Notes: a model not told the origin generated them from the sequence alone. A DNA stretch of 20,276 nt from Mageeibacillus sp. UBA1193 (GCA_002310155.1 DBYF01000093.1:1422-21697), one strand, 5' to 3'. Shown: positions 1 to 8,010, counted from the stretch's first letter. A program made the numbers and translations.

Positions 1-701
1 TCCTCATCGTCGTATTCGTCATCCTCGTCGTCCTCTTCTTCCGGAGTCTCGGACGGATACTTTTCCGGATGCTCGCGCTTATCGCGCAGGAGGATCGCGT
101 AGTTGAAATCCGGCTCGCAGAACCTTCTGCAGAGGAAACAGCAGGTGAAAGGAACGAAGAGCGCCAGCGGCGGGAAAACGATGATCAGAGCGATAGAAGC
201 AAGCACGATCAGCCACATGGTGACTGTGTGTCCCAGATACATCATCGAGAAAGTAAAACTATGGAAGATCGTACCGAGCACCGTGTTCTTGAAACGGGCC
301 AGGTACGGGAAAAGAAACATCGCGACAAAAAGTGTAGGGATCGCAAGGGCGACAGCAACCGGTAGACACCATCCCGGAGGATTCTTGTGATCCCAGCCGA
401 ACAGGGAATAGTAGACGAAGAACCAGGATCCGCCCAGATAGCCCAGAAGGAAGATGGTCAGGATGATGCCCTGACGGAGATTCTTCTTATAGGACTTGAA
501 AAAGTCGGAGGCCGGGGTGACCGAGTGGTCGGTATAACGCTTGTTGATCGCGTAATAGAGTGCGGTCGCGGATGCGCCGATCGTAATCACAGGAAGACAT
601 CCGAGCACAAAACAGAGACTGAGCAGCATAATATCTCCCAGCTTTGACAGCAGGGAGGGATTACTGTTCTCGGATTCTTTTCTCGCCGTTGATTGCTCCA
701 T
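1..701 (-). CDS. DUF624 (YesL-like) membrane protein, 3' end cut by window edge
   Basis: The reading frame starts at the ATG at 701 and stays open to the window edge, giving 233 codons with no stop; the C-terminus is missing. AGGAG lies 11 bases before the start. The product is an integral membrane protein with about four or five hydrophobic segments. Residues about 20-50 (LSLCFVLGCLPVITIGASAT then ALYY) match the DUF624/YesL hallmark of a first helix followed by LPxxTIGxxxxALYY. The visible end is a strongly acidic run of Glu and Asp after a KREHPEK segment, so it is probably cytoplasmic. In Bacillus, yesL sits with genes for rhamnogalacturonan uptake, and DUF624 proteins often accompany sugar ABC transporters, but the molecular role is unknown. 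It diverges from the esterase at 895. Family call is secure; function is not. Confidence 0.85.
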   Translation of the reverse strand, partial: MEQSTARKESENSNPSLLSKLGDIMLLSLCFVLGCLPVITIGASATALYYAINKRYTDHSVTPASDFFKSYKKNLRQGIILTIFLLGYLGGSWFFVYYSLFGWDHKNPPGWCLPVAVALAIPTLFVAMFLFPYLARFKNTVLGTIFHSFTFSMMYLGHTVTMWLIVLASIALIIVFPPLALFVPFTCCFLCRRFCEPDFNYAILLRDKREHPEKYPSETPEEEDDEDDEYDDE

Positions 702-742
702 AAACGCTTTAGCTCCTGTTCTTCAATATATTAGATGGAGAT

Positions 743-770
743 AATATAAAAAACAAGTAGAAAAAGTCTA
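743..770 (-). promoter_or_regulatory. candidate promoter for the DUF624 gene
   Basis: On the minus strand a -35-like TAGACT (765-770) is followed by a 16-base spacer and a -10-like TATATT (743-748), about 40 bases before the ATG at 701. The -10 fits well and the -35 matches 4 of 6. The region is AT-rich, so chance matches are possible. Confidence 0.35.
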
Positions 771-842
771 GTATCTTTCCTCGTTAATCCGTGGAAATAG
801 GGGATGGAGTGTGCTAATTTATAGGTACAAACTATTCTTTCT

Positions 843-862
843 CCTGCAAAAGTACTTGCAGG
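843..862. promoter_or_regulatory. perfect inverted repeat, candidate operator
   Basis: Arms CCTGCAA (843-849) and TTGCAGG (856-862) flank a 6-base centre, in the divergent region between the DUF624 gene and the esterase. It lies 32 bases before the esterase ATG, so it may sit in the leader as a repressor site. Its inner part, GCAA-N6-TTGC, recurs at 6292-6305 before eda. No T-run follows, so it is not a terminator. Confidence 0.4.
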
Positions 863-894
863 GAATCAAGAGTAGGGGAGGGGCAGCATAGAAG

Positions 895-2424
895 ATGTTG
901 AAACTGGCGGAGATCTTCAGAGACGGGATGGTACTTCAGAGAGATGCGGTCTGCTCTGTCTTCGGACAGGAGGATCAGGCACAGGAAGTTTCCGTCATCC
1001 TTGAAGGAAAAGAGTACAGATCTTCCGTCGAGAACGGCCGGTTCAAGGTCCAGCTTCCTCCTCATCCTGTATCCACAGATATTTCCATGACAGTTCAGGG
1101 AAGTGGGAAGATCGAGATCCACGATATCTGCTTTGGCGATGTTTTCTATCTCGGCGGCCAGTCCAATATGGAGCTTCCCGTTTACCGTACGATGGATGTT
1201 TCCAGCGAAGAAGTCGGAAAATCGGACTATCCGTATATCCGGCAGTACAGAGTCACTCCACAGTACAATATGTCTGAAGATGAGATCGCGGATCTTGCCG
1301 ATAATCCGTGGGTACCCGCGGTTCCCGGAAAGCTCGGTGAACTTAGTGCCACAGGTTTTTACACGGCAAAGAGGATCTATGACAGTAAGAAGATCCCGAT
1401 CGGCCTGGTGCTCGGAGCTCAGGGCGGTTCGACCATCGAATCCTGGATGCCGGCAGATCTTCTTTCCGGATTCGGTAACTACGAAGAACAGATGAAGCCC
1501 TTTATGGGGAAGGACGTGCTTCCTGCTTATCTGAAGCAGAGAGAAGACGGGATCAACTCCTGGCGATCTGCTCTCGATGAAGAAGACGAAGAGAAATATC
1601 TCAGTAAGATCCCGGAGGGAACTTCGGACTTTACTGTCCCGGGCATGCTCCTGAAGAAGGACGGTACGGATCACGTCGGAATCGTGTGGTTCTACAAAGA
1701 ATTCGAACTCAGTGAAGATCCGGGGGCGAGTGCTTTTCTATATCTCGGAGACCTGGTCGACGCAGACCGTACATACATCAACGGCACTTTGGTGGGACGC
1801 ACCGAATACCGCTACCCGCCGAGAAAGTATCCCTTTGACGGATCGATCCTGAAGAAGGGGACGAACCTGCTCGTGGTACGGCTGATCCTCGAGACCGGAG
1901 AAGGCGGTTTCGTGGCCGAGCATCCGTACTATCTTAAGACAGAAAGCGAGACGGTGGAGATCGAGGGCGCTTGGAAGATGCTTCCCGGAAGCGCCGCAGA
2001 TGCTCCGGTTCCGATGTTTAAGATGGGACAGGAAGTACCGACGTCACTTTATAAGACATCCGTACGTCCGCTCAAGGACTACACTTTCCGCGGACTCTGG
2101 TGGTACCAGGGCGAATCGAACTCCGATGCGCCGGAAAGATACGATGAGAAGTTCGCCGCGATGATCAGAAACTGGAGAGACCTGTACGCACAGGATCTTC
2201 CGCTCATCGTGGTCGAGATGTGTGACTATCAGGATCCGGTGACCGGGCTGACACCGGCCGGCTGGGCAACGATCCAGGCCATGCAGAGGAAAGCATCGGA
2301 AGATGTGGAAAACTGCGCGGTCGTATGCGCGAAAGATCTTGCCACCCCGCTCGAACTGCACCCGCAGCGCAAGAGTGAGCTGGGAGCGAGAATGGCCGGA
2401 GCGGCATTACAGCTCTATTATTGA
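895..2424 (+). CDS. sialate O-acetylesterase-type SGNH carbohydrate esterase
   Basis: A 509-residue protein of the SASA family (PF03629). These enzymes remove acetyl groups from sialic acids, and related members deacetylate xylan or pectin sugars. The SGNH nucleophile block is GGQSNMELP with Ser90; a second block is LWWYQGESNSD; the catalytic His489 is in LELHPQRK near the C-terminus. Residues about 265-345 look like the galactose-binding-like jelly roll commonly inserted in bacterial members (DADRTYINGTLVG, then PPRKYPFDG). There is no signal peptide, so it is probably cytoplasmic and acts on imported oligosaccharides. The start is set by a GGGGAGGGG purine run just upstream. It converges on the lipoprotein gene with 8 bases between stops and no obvious terminator. 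No sialic acid catabolic genes are near, and the uronate genes downstream make a plant-polysaccharide substrate a reasonable alternative. Confidence 0.88.
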   Translation: MLKLAEIFRDGMVLQRDAVCSVFGQEDQAQEVSVILEGKEYRSSVENGRFKVQLPPHPVSTDISMTVQGSGKIEIHDICFGDVFYLGGQSNMELPVYRTMDVSSEEVGKSDYPYIRQYRVTPQYNMSEDEIADLADNPWVPAVPGKLGELSATGFYTAKRIYDSKKIPIGLVLGAQGGSTIESWMPADLLSGFGNYEEQMKPFMGKDVLPAYLKQREDGINSWRSALDEEDEEKYLSKIPEGTSDFTVPGMLLKKDGTDHVGIVWFYKEFELSEDPGASAFLYLGDLVDADRTYINGTLVGRTEYRYPPRKYPFDGSILKKGTNLLVVRLILETGEGGFVAEHPYYLKTESETVEIEGAWKMLPGSAADAPVPMFKMGQEVPTSLYKTSVRPLKDYTFRGLWWYQGESNSDAPERYDEKFAAMIRNWRDLYAQDLPLIVVEMCDYQDPVTGLTPAGWATIQAMQRKASEDVENCAVVCAKDLATPLELHPQRKSELGARMAGAALQLYY

Positions 2425-2432
2425 TCCCTTTC

Positions 2433-4202
2433 TTAAGAAGATGCCGCGATCCTGCGGTTCAATTCTTCCTGCATCTCATCAAGGAAATCCATAGGATGGC
2501 AGTCCTCATATGCCTTTATGTAAGATTCCCATTCTTTGTCAAAGTCACTTCCCTTGATCACGTGAGGGAGATACTTGTGCTTGGTATCGTCCATGAGGGC
2601 TAACGCCATGCCTGCCGGAGTGGTGCGGTCCAGCGCGTTAGAGTAGGTATACATGGGATACCAGCACTCGGGTTCTACTTTTTCGGAACGGAGAAAATCA
2701 CAGTAGGTACTGTAACCATAAGCTTTAAAGCAGGTCTGCATAGGCGCAGACAGTGTATCAAGGAACTCGGAAGGCTGTTCTTCGGGTTTCATCGCATTCA
2801 ATCCATCCCGGGAAGTGCCATCCCACTGGGGCAGATAACTATAGGTGCAGCAGTGGCTGGCCTGGTAAGCTCTGTCGGCCCAGTTAGCTCTCATATCCTG
2901 TGTTCTGTAATAGAGTCCTTCATCATCTACCAGGTAATCAGCTCCTTCTATGCCCCAGAAACGAAGGTCATGGATATCCTGATCCAGGCATCTGCTTAAG
3001 AAAGAGAAGGCAAGATCCGGATCGAAGCAGCTGGTGGTCACGGCAATACCGGATCTGGAGTTGACGCTGCCATAATAGTCGTGATAGCGGTTCGGCATAT
3101 CATGCTCGATCGTCAGGGCCAGCGGAACATATTCGCATCCGTACTGATCCAGACCGTTGTTCTTGAATTCGGTATTTACGGTGTATCCGAAATCCCAGTA
3201 CTCATCACAGATTCCCAGTACGGTACCTCCGCAGAGAAGAGCGATATACTGGTCATAGTTCATTGTGTAGAAGTCGGCCGGCATCATGCCCTTCTTATAT
3301 ACCTCATTTAATTTCTGGAAATACTTCTTCGCGGTCGGTGTGGTGTTCTGATCCACGATCGTTGGCACTCCGAAATCTGTAGTATTTACGATGACCGAAG
3401 TATCATGAGGATATCCATCGAGGAAAGCCGGAGCTGCTTCAACACAGAAATATCTCCAGTCCTCCATGAGCGCCATATAAGGAACGATCTCTTTTCCGTC
3501 GACGTGCTTCGGGTTTGCTTCGGCATAAGCTTCAAGAGCGCCGAAGTATTCATCCAAGGTCGTGATCAAAGGATATCCAAGATATTCCAGGACTCGGATC
3601 TGGATCCAGAAAGCGAAGGAATCATGGATGGTATCCTTCGGGTCTCCGTTGACACGGTCGAAGACATTGGCCCAGTAGATGTGCCCGTCATCCTGACGGA
3701 AAAGCTCCCACTGCTTGTCCGTGTACATCGACCGCAGATTCGGATACTTATCGAGATAGTCATCCCACGCGACCAGCAAACCCTGATGATAGAGTTCGAT
3801 AGATTCACTTCCGCCATCGACAAAGTCCGGTAACTGTCCGGATGCGATCATGGCACCGACACCTTCATCTACGGTCATATAGGAGATCCATTCCTCGTGA
3901 AGACGGACACCGGTCTTCTCGGCAATGATCTCACGGATCTCGTTGTTATCGTCGATCTCATAATTCGGGACAAAGGCGGTCATGGTCATGTCCACAATAT
4001 CGGAATCTGGTTTTGTTGAAGGGTCTGTATCCGTCGGGACCGGATCCGTATCGGTCGGAACAGTAGTTGCTTCTGTCTGAAAGGACATGGAAAGATCGGT
4101 AAGTTTGCCAAGACCCTCTCTCTCATCCTTAATTTTCTTTCTGCAAGATGTGGCAGAAAGTGTCATGACGACACATAAAATGATGGAAATAGTTTTTTTC
4201 AT
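2433..4202 (-). CDS. extracellular solute-binding lipoprotein, sugar ABC transporter type
   Basis: A 589-residue protein. The start is the ATG at 4202, chosen over an in-frame ATG 18 bases upstream because GGAGG lies 8 bases before it and a lipoprotein signal follows at once. The signal runs MKKTISIILCVVMTLSATSC, with lipidated Cys20; the lipobox ATSC is a relaxed form with Ala at -3. A disordered linker with PTDTDP repeats leads to the binding domain at about residue 50. The rest resembles large family-1-like carbohydrate-binding proteins (such as YesO/LplA types), including the late block FWGIEGADYLVDDEGL. It would sit on the outer membrane face and hand a sugar to a permease, but none is visible in this window. 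It diverges from the pilin-like gene. Ligand is unknown; uronate or pectin oligosaccharides would be a guess from neighbours. Confidence 0.85.
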   Translation of the reverse strand: MKKTISIILCVVMTLSATSCRKKIKDEREGLGKLTDLSMSFQTEATTVPTDTDPVPTDTDPSTKPDSDIVDMTMTAFVPNYEIDDNNEIREIIAEKTGVRLHEEWISYMTVDEGVGAMIASGQLPDFVDGGSESIELYHQGLLVAWDDYLDKYPNLRSMYTDKQWELFRQDDGHIYWANVFDRVNGDPKDTIHDSFAFWIQIRVLEYLGYPLITTLDEYFGALEAYAEANPKHVDGKEIVPYMALMEDWRYFCVEAAPAFLDGYPHDTSVIVNTTDFGVPTIVDQNTTPTAKKYFQKLNEVYKKGMMPADFYTMNYDQYIALLCGGTVLGICDEYWDFGYTVNTEFKNNGLDQYGCEYVPLALTIEHDMPNRYHDYYGSVNSRSGIAVTTSCFDPDLAFSFLSRCLDQDIHDLRFWGIEGADYLVDDEGLYYRTQDMRANWADRAYQASHCCTYSYLPQWDGTSRDGLNAMKPEEQPSEFLDTLSAPMQTCFKAYGYSTYCDFLRSEKVEPECWYPMYTYSNALDRTTPAGMALALMDDTKHKYLPHVIKGSDFDKEWESYIKAYEDCHPMDFLDEMQEELNRRIAASS

Positions 4203-4251
4203 AAACAAATCCTCCGTCAATTATCAATGCTATTGTGCCTCAAAACGTAAA

Positions 4252-4280
4252 AAAATACAAAATTCACACAAATTTTGCAA
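4252..4280 (-). promoter_or_regulatory. promoter of the solute-binding protein gene
   Basis: Minus-strand TTGCAA (4275-4280), a 17-base spacer and TATTTT (4252-4257) lie about 50 bases before the ATG at 4202. Spacing is ideal and the region is very AT-rich. Confidence 0.5.
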
Positions 4281-4309
4281 AAATCATAACAAAATTTAGT
4301 TAAAAATGA

Positions 4310-4338
4310 TTGCAATGTCAAAATCTGCAGAGTATAAT
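4310..4338 (+). promoter_or_regulatory. strong sigma-A-type promoter of the pilin-like gene
   Basis: TTGCAA (4310-4315), a 17-base spacer and a consensus TATAAT (4333-4338) lie 59 bases before the ATG at 4398. This is among the best promoter matches in the window. Its -35 hexamer is identical to that of the divergent promoter at 4252-4280. Confidence 0.75.
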
Positions 4339-4397
4339 TGTGTCATAAATATGAACGAACTGTGAATAACCATTTGGCATGCAGGAGGTTGAGGGGT

Positions 4398-4601
4398 ATG
4401 CGTAAAATCAATAAGTCAAGAAAAGGTTTCACATTAGTTGAAATGGTATTGGTAATCGCGATTATTATTATCCTTGCGGTAATTGTCTTCTTCAGTGTAG
4501 CTTCTTATCTCGGTAAGGCGCAGTCTGCGACTTCGTCGATCCAGGAGCACAATGACGCGGTTGAGTCTGTAACCGCAGAGATCGACACAGTCCTTGGCTG
4601 A
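4398..4601 (+). CDS. minimal type IV pilin-like protein (class III signal peptide)
   Basis: A 67-residue protein. The ATG at 4398 is preferred to an in-frame ATG at 4338 because AGGAGG lies 9 bases before it, and because it leaves a normal short basic leader. The prepilin motif is clear: leader MRKINKSRKG, cleavage after Gly10, then FTLVEMVLVIAI with Phe+1 and Glu+5, and a hydrophobic helix to about residue 32. The mature chain would be only about 57 residues, essentially the N-terminal helix plus a short polar tail and no globular head, whereas most major pilins exceed 100 residues. It could be a tiny pilin like the short Geobacter PilA, a minor pseudopilin, or a membrane peptide processed by a prepilin peptidase. 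No pilus assembly genes are in the window. A strong promoter and two terminators suggest a separate, well-expressed transcript. Confidence 0.82.
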   Translation: MRKINKSRKGFTLVEMVLVIAIIIILAVIVFFSVASYLGKAQSATSSIQEHNDAVESVTAEIDTVLG

Positions 4602-4605
4602 TTAC

Positions 4606-4679
4606 CGGTCAAAAAAAGGAAAATACATCAGATGATAATGTTCTCCCACGTTATCTGAGACCGTCTTTTTCATTTTTTC
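4606..4679 (+). terminator. first terminator-like structure after the pilin-like gene
   Basis: An outer stem CGGTC (4606-4610) with GACCG (4659-4663) encloses a hairpin CAGATGAT (4629-4636) with GTTATCTG (4650-4657, including G-U pairs). A T-rich stretch follows (4664-4679). The stems are short, so this may be a 3' UTR structure that only helps the stronger terminator downstream. Confidence 0.45.
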
Positions 4680-4685
4680 AGAACA

Positions 4686-4735
4686 AGAACTGCCAGCGTA
4701 GATGGGGCTTTCTACGCCGACAGTTCTTTTTCTTT
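4686..4735 (+). terminator. rho-independent terminator
   Basis: A 17-base arm at 4686-4702 pairs with 4711-4727, with two mismatches, around an 8-base loop, and is followed directly by TTTTTCTTT. On the minus strand the hairpin is followed by A-rich sequence, so it ends plus-strand transcripts only, that is, the pilin-like gene rather than uxaC. Confidence 0.85.
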
Positions 4736-4761
4736 GCTTATTAATCTATGTAGTAAAGGAA

Positions 4762-6174
4762 TTACTCCTCAGGAACGAAGATCCTTCTGGCGTTGCTATA
4801 GCAGATATCCTGAACGATCGAGCCAAGGATCTCCATGTTCTTCGCAAATTCTCCGCGCTCAACAAGTCCGCCGAGATAATCACAGAGAATACGGCGGAAA
4901 TACTCATGACGCGTGTAAGACAGGAAGGATCTGGAGTCGGTCAGCATGCCGATGAATCCCGGAAGGAAACTCTGGGCGGCAAGTGAACGCAGGTGATTTC
5001 TGATCCCCTGCTCGTTATCGTTGAACCACCAGGCGGCGCCATGCTGGATCCAGAGAGCGTCTTTACCGTTCTGGAAACATCCGATAAGTGTGTCAATGAT
5101 CGGATCGTGGTTCGGATTCAGACTATAGAGGATCATTCTCGGAAGGATCTCATGGTCATCAAGCATACTCATAAACTCTGCCATCGGAGCGACGAAATTA
5201 CTGTCGCCGCCGATCGTGTCGAAGCCGGTATTCGCGCCGATGGCACGGAACTGGCGGGTGTTGTTGTCGCGGCGGCATCCGAAGTGGATCTGCATCGTCC
5301 ATCCGCGGGCATGGTATTCCGTGGCAAGGAAGAGGAGAAGAGCGCTCTTATAGATCGTTACTTCCTCATCGGTCAGAGGCATATCCGGATTCTCCAGTTT
5401 CTTGTGGAATACGCGCTCCGCATCGCTGTCAGATGCGGAAATAAACGTAAATCTTTCCATGGCATGGTCAGAAAGACGGCAGCCGTGGCTGGCAAAATGC
5501 TCAATACGTGAAGCCAGAAGAATCTTCAGATCGATCCAGCTGCTGACCATACCGCTCGGACCGGAAAGCGTTCTGAGATAATCCATGTAGCCGATCTTCT
5601 CGATATCCAGGATACGGTCAGGACGGAAGGTCGGAAGAACGAGAGTATTGATCGAAAGATCCTCGGCTATGGCACGGTGTGCGGAGAGGTCATCGATCGG
5701 GTCATCGGTCGTGCAGAGCAGTTCGACATTTGACCGGTTGAGAAGCTGGCGGGCACTGAAAAGTCCGCTCTGGAGCTTCGAGTTGCAGAATTCCCACACC
5801 TGGTCGGCATTATCCAGCGTGAGAGGTTCCTTGAAATCAAAGTAACGGTAAAGTTCGAGACTGGCCCAGTGGTACATCGGATTACCGACAGCACGCTCGA
5901 GGACACTTGTCCAGGCAAGGAACTTCTCATAATCACTGGCATCTCCGGTGATGTATCTCTCCTCGATACCTGCGGAGCGCATCAGTCTCCACTTATAGTG
6001 ATCGCCGGCAAGCCAGAGCTGTGTAAGATTCTCATAAGTGACATCGTCGGCAATATCCTGGGCATCGAGATGACAGTGATAATCAATGATCGGAAGGTTT
6101 CTCGCAAAGTCATGGTACAGTCTCTCTGCGGTAGGTGTTCTTAGCATGAAATTATTGCTGATCAAAGTGGCCAT
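4762..6174 (-). CDS. uxaC: glucuronate (uronate) isomerase UxaC
   Basis: A 470-residue enzyme of the amidohydrolase-like UxaC family, the usual length. It isomerises D-glucuronate to D-fructuronate and D-galacturonate to D-tagaturonate in the cytoplasm, the entry step of hexuronate breakdown. The metal-site motif IIDYHCHLD has Asp31, His33 and His35. Other family blocks are LWLAGDHYKWRLMR, WIQHGAAWWFNDNEQGI and the late GMLTDSRSFLSYTRHEYFRRILCDYLG stretch (seen in pieces). AGGAGG lies 6 bases before the ATG at 6174. It diverges from eda-kdgK, which supply the last two steps of the same pathway; the intervening reductase (UxuB/UxaB) and dehydratase (UxuA/UxaA) are not in the window. The shared 149-base upstream region suggests joint control. 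Confidence 0.97.
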   Translation of the reverse strand: MATLISNNFMLRTPTAERLYHDFARNLPIIDYHCHLDAQDIADDVTYENLTQLWLAGDHYKWRLMRSAGIEERYITGDASDYEKFLAWTSVLERAVGNPMYHWASLELYRYFDFKEPLTLDNADQVWEFCNSKLQSGLFSARQLLNRSNVELLCTTDDPIDDLSAHRAIAEDLSINTLVLPTFRPDRILDIEKIGYMDYLRTLSGPSGMVSSWIDLKILLASRIEHFASHGCRLSDHAMERFTFISASDSDAERVFHKKLENPDMPLTDEEVTIYKSALLLFLATEYHARGWTMQIHFGCRRDNNTRQFRAIGANTGFDTIGGDSNFVAPMAEFMSMLDDHEILPRMILYSLNPNHDPIIDTLIGCFQNGKDALWIQHGAAWWFNDNEQGIRNHLRSLAAQSFLPGFIGMLTDSRSFLSYTRHEYFRRILCDYLGGLVERGEFAKNMEILGSIVQDICYSNARRIFVPEE

Positions 6175-6290
6175 ATGTGCCTCCTGTATATAGGTCTATG
6201 AACTTATTCCTCATCCAATATCATGATAACAGAAAGACGGGAAACTCTGCATCGTTTTTTTGAGAATAAGGTGTTAAAATATTAAACATT

Positions 6291-6306
6291 GGCAAGTTGG
6301 ATTGCC
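6291..6306. promoter_or_regulatory. inverted repeat, candidate operator before eda
   Basis: GGCAA (6291-6295) and TTGCC (6302-6306) flank a 6-base centre, 17 bases before the eda ATG and in the shared upstream region of uxaC. The core GCAA-N6-TTGC equals that of the repeat at 843-862. The arms are only 5 bases, so chance is not excluded. No convincing -35/-10 pair was found in 6175-6323; ATTAAAC and TTAAAAT sequences near 6274-6287 are weak candidates. Confidence 0.3.
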
Positions 6307-6323
6307 TGAAGGGAGAATATCTC

Positions 6324-6968
6324 ATGAATAATCAACTGATCCTTAAAAGGATGGAAGAGACGGGACTGGTCCCGGTCGTTGTGATCGAGAATATTGACGA
6401 TGCTGTTCCGACGGCAAAAGCACTTCTCGCCGGCGGGATCGATATGATGGAGATCACTTTCCGTACTGCATGTGCGAAAGACGCGATCGCGAAAGTGAAG
6501 AAGGAAGTTCCGGAGATGCTTGTCGGCGCGGGAACGATCCTGGATGTAAAGCAGGCACAGGATGCTGTGGACGCCGGTGCGGAATTCATTGTCTCTCCCG
6601 GTTTTTCAGAAGAAGTCGTCAGATGGTGTCTGGAAAAAGATATAGCAACTGTACCCGGATGTGTTACTCCGTCGGAGATCATGGGCGCGAGAGCACTGGG
6701 CCTTTCGGTCGTAAAATTCTTCCCGGCAAATCTCTTCGGCGGGATCAAGGCGATCAAGACTCTTTCCGGTGTATTCCGTGATATGAGATTCCTTCCGACC
6801 GGAGGAGTAAACCTCGATAACATCTCTGAGTTTGCGGCAGAACGCTGCATCGTCGCGATCGGAGGAAGCTTCGTATGCACTTCGAAAGATATCCGCGAGC
6901 AGAGATTCGAAACCATTTCCGAACTGAGTAAAGAAGCCGTGGACAAGATCCATGCGGCAAGACAATAA
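6324..6968 (+). CDS. eda: KDPG/KHG aldolase (Eda)
   Basis: A 214-residue class I aldolase that splits 2-keto-3-deoxy-6-phosphogluconate into pyruvate and glyceraldehyde-3-phosphate, the last step of hexuronate breakdown. Catalytic residues are visible at family positions: Glu43 and Arg47 in MEITFRT, and the Schiff-base Lys131 in VVKFFPANLFGG. The phosphate site lies in FLPTGGVNLDN and IGGSF. Length and spacing closely match the E. coli enzyme (Glu45, Arg49, Lys133). The ATG at 6324 is chosen over one 27 bases upstream because GGGAG lies 8 bases before it. kdgK begins 12 bases after its stop, so the two form an operon opposite uxaC. Confidence 0.97.
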   Translation: MNNQLILKRMEETGLVPVVVIENIDDAVPTAKALLAGGIDMMEITFRTACAKDAIAKVKKEVPEMLVGAGTILDVKQAQDAVDAGAEFIVSPGFSEEVVRWCLEKDIATVPGCVTPSEIMGARALGLSVVKFFPANLFGGIKAIKTLSGVFRDMRFLPTGGVNLDNISEFAAERCIVAIGGSFVCTSKDIREQRFETISELSKEAVDKIHAARQ

Positions 6969-6980
6969 GGAGGATTTCCC

Positions 6981-8009
6981 ATGGCAAAAGTACTGACAAT
7001 GGGTGAGATCATGCTGAGACTGAAGACTCCGGGAAACGAGCGTTTCTTCCAGAGTCCGGAATTTGAAGCGACCTTTGGCGGCGGTGAGGCTAACGTAGCG
7101 GTATCACTTGCCAACTTCAACATTCCTGCGGAATTCTTAAGCGTACTCCCGGAAAACCCGATCGGAGATGCCTGCATCGCAGAGCTTAGAAGCTTCGGTG
7201 TCAGCACAGAGAAGATCCTCCGCGCTCCGGGAAGAATGGGTATCTACTATCTCGAAACAGGCGCCAACCAGCGTCCGAGCAAAGTCGTATACGACCGTGC
7301 CGGATCAACTATGGCTGAGGCAAAACCCGGAGACTTCGACTGGGAAAGTGCTTTTGCCGGTGTAGACTGGTTCCATATCTCGGGCATCACTCCGGCGATC
7401 AGCAAAAGTGCGGCGGACCTGTCGCTCGAAGCTGTAAAAGAAGCTAAGAAGAGAGGGATCACGGTATCCCTCGACCTGAATTTCAGAAAGAACCTCTGGA
7501 AGTACGGCGTGGATGCGAAGACTGTAATGGCGGAACTTACGAAGTTCACGGATGTCGTCATCGGCAACGAGGAAGACTGCCAGAAGTCCCTGGGCCTGGA
7601 GCTCGATGTGGATGTCGCGGGCGGATCCCTCGACACAGAGAAATATGAGAAGCTCACGAGCCTGGTACTGACGGAGTATCCGAATGTCAGCAAGGTCGCG
7701 ATCACGCTCCGTGAGAGCCACAGCGCTGACCATAACGGATGGGCGGCATGCATCAACAACGGCTCGATCTTCTATGTCAGCAGAAAATATGAGATCCGCG
7801 ATATCGTCGACCGTGTCGGCGGCGGTGACTCATTCTCCGCGGGTCTGATCTATGGCCTGAAGTCCTTCGACCAGGATACGGAAGCACTTGAATTTGCTGT
7901 CGCGGCAAGCTGCCTGAAGCACTCGATCCCGGGTGACTTTAACCGCGTATCTGTCAAGGAAGTCGAGACTCTCATGAGAGGCGACGGCTCAGGCAGAGTG
8001 CAGAGATAA
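6981..8009 (+). CDS. kdgK: 2-keto-3-deoxygluconate kinase (PfkB family)
   Basis: A 342-residue sugar kinase that phosphorylates 2-keto-3-deoxygluconate to KDPG with ATP, feeding Eda directly. PfkB features: an N-terminal MGEIMLRL strand, the early GGGEANVAVSLANF signature, a sugar-contact segment around PSKVVYDRAGS, and the C-terminal signature DRVGGGDSFSAG with catalytic base Asp283. AGGAGG lies just before the start, in the 12-base gap after eda. Other PfkB sugar kinases look similar, but the eda and uxaC neighbours make KDG the clear substrate. The gene ends in the bidirectional terminator at 8011-8105. Confidence 0.94.
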   Translation: MAKVLTMGEIMLRLKTPGNERFFQSPEFEATFGGGEANVAVSLANFNIPAEFLSVLPENPIGDACIAELRSFGVSTEKILRAPGRMGIYYLETGANQRPSKVVYDRAGSTMAEAKPGDFDWESAFAGVDWFHISGITPAISKSAADLSLEAVKEAKKRGITVSLDLNFRKNLWKYGVDAKTVMAELTKFTDVVIGNEEDCQKSLGLELDVDVAGGSLDTEKYEKLTSLVLTEYPNVSKVAITLRESHSADHNGWAACINNGSIFYVSRKYEIRDIVDRVGGGDSFSAGLIYGLKSFDQDTEALEFAVAASCLKHSIPGDFNRVSVKEVETLMRGDGSGRVQR

Positions 8010-8010
8010 G

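Noticed and set aside
69..390. Two overlapping plus-strand frames at the left edge
   Set aside because: They are antisense to the DUF624 membrane protein and show only charged low-complexity sequence, as expected from the reverse of hydrophobic helices.
832..1674. 280-codon minus-strand frame opposite the esterase
   Set aside because: Overlaps a clear SGNH esterase and has no motif or binding site of its own.
2425..2432. Terminator between the converging esterase and lipoprotein genes
   Set aside because: Only 8 bases separate the stops, and no stem followed by a T-run was found around them; termination may depend on Rho or on sequence within the opposing gene.
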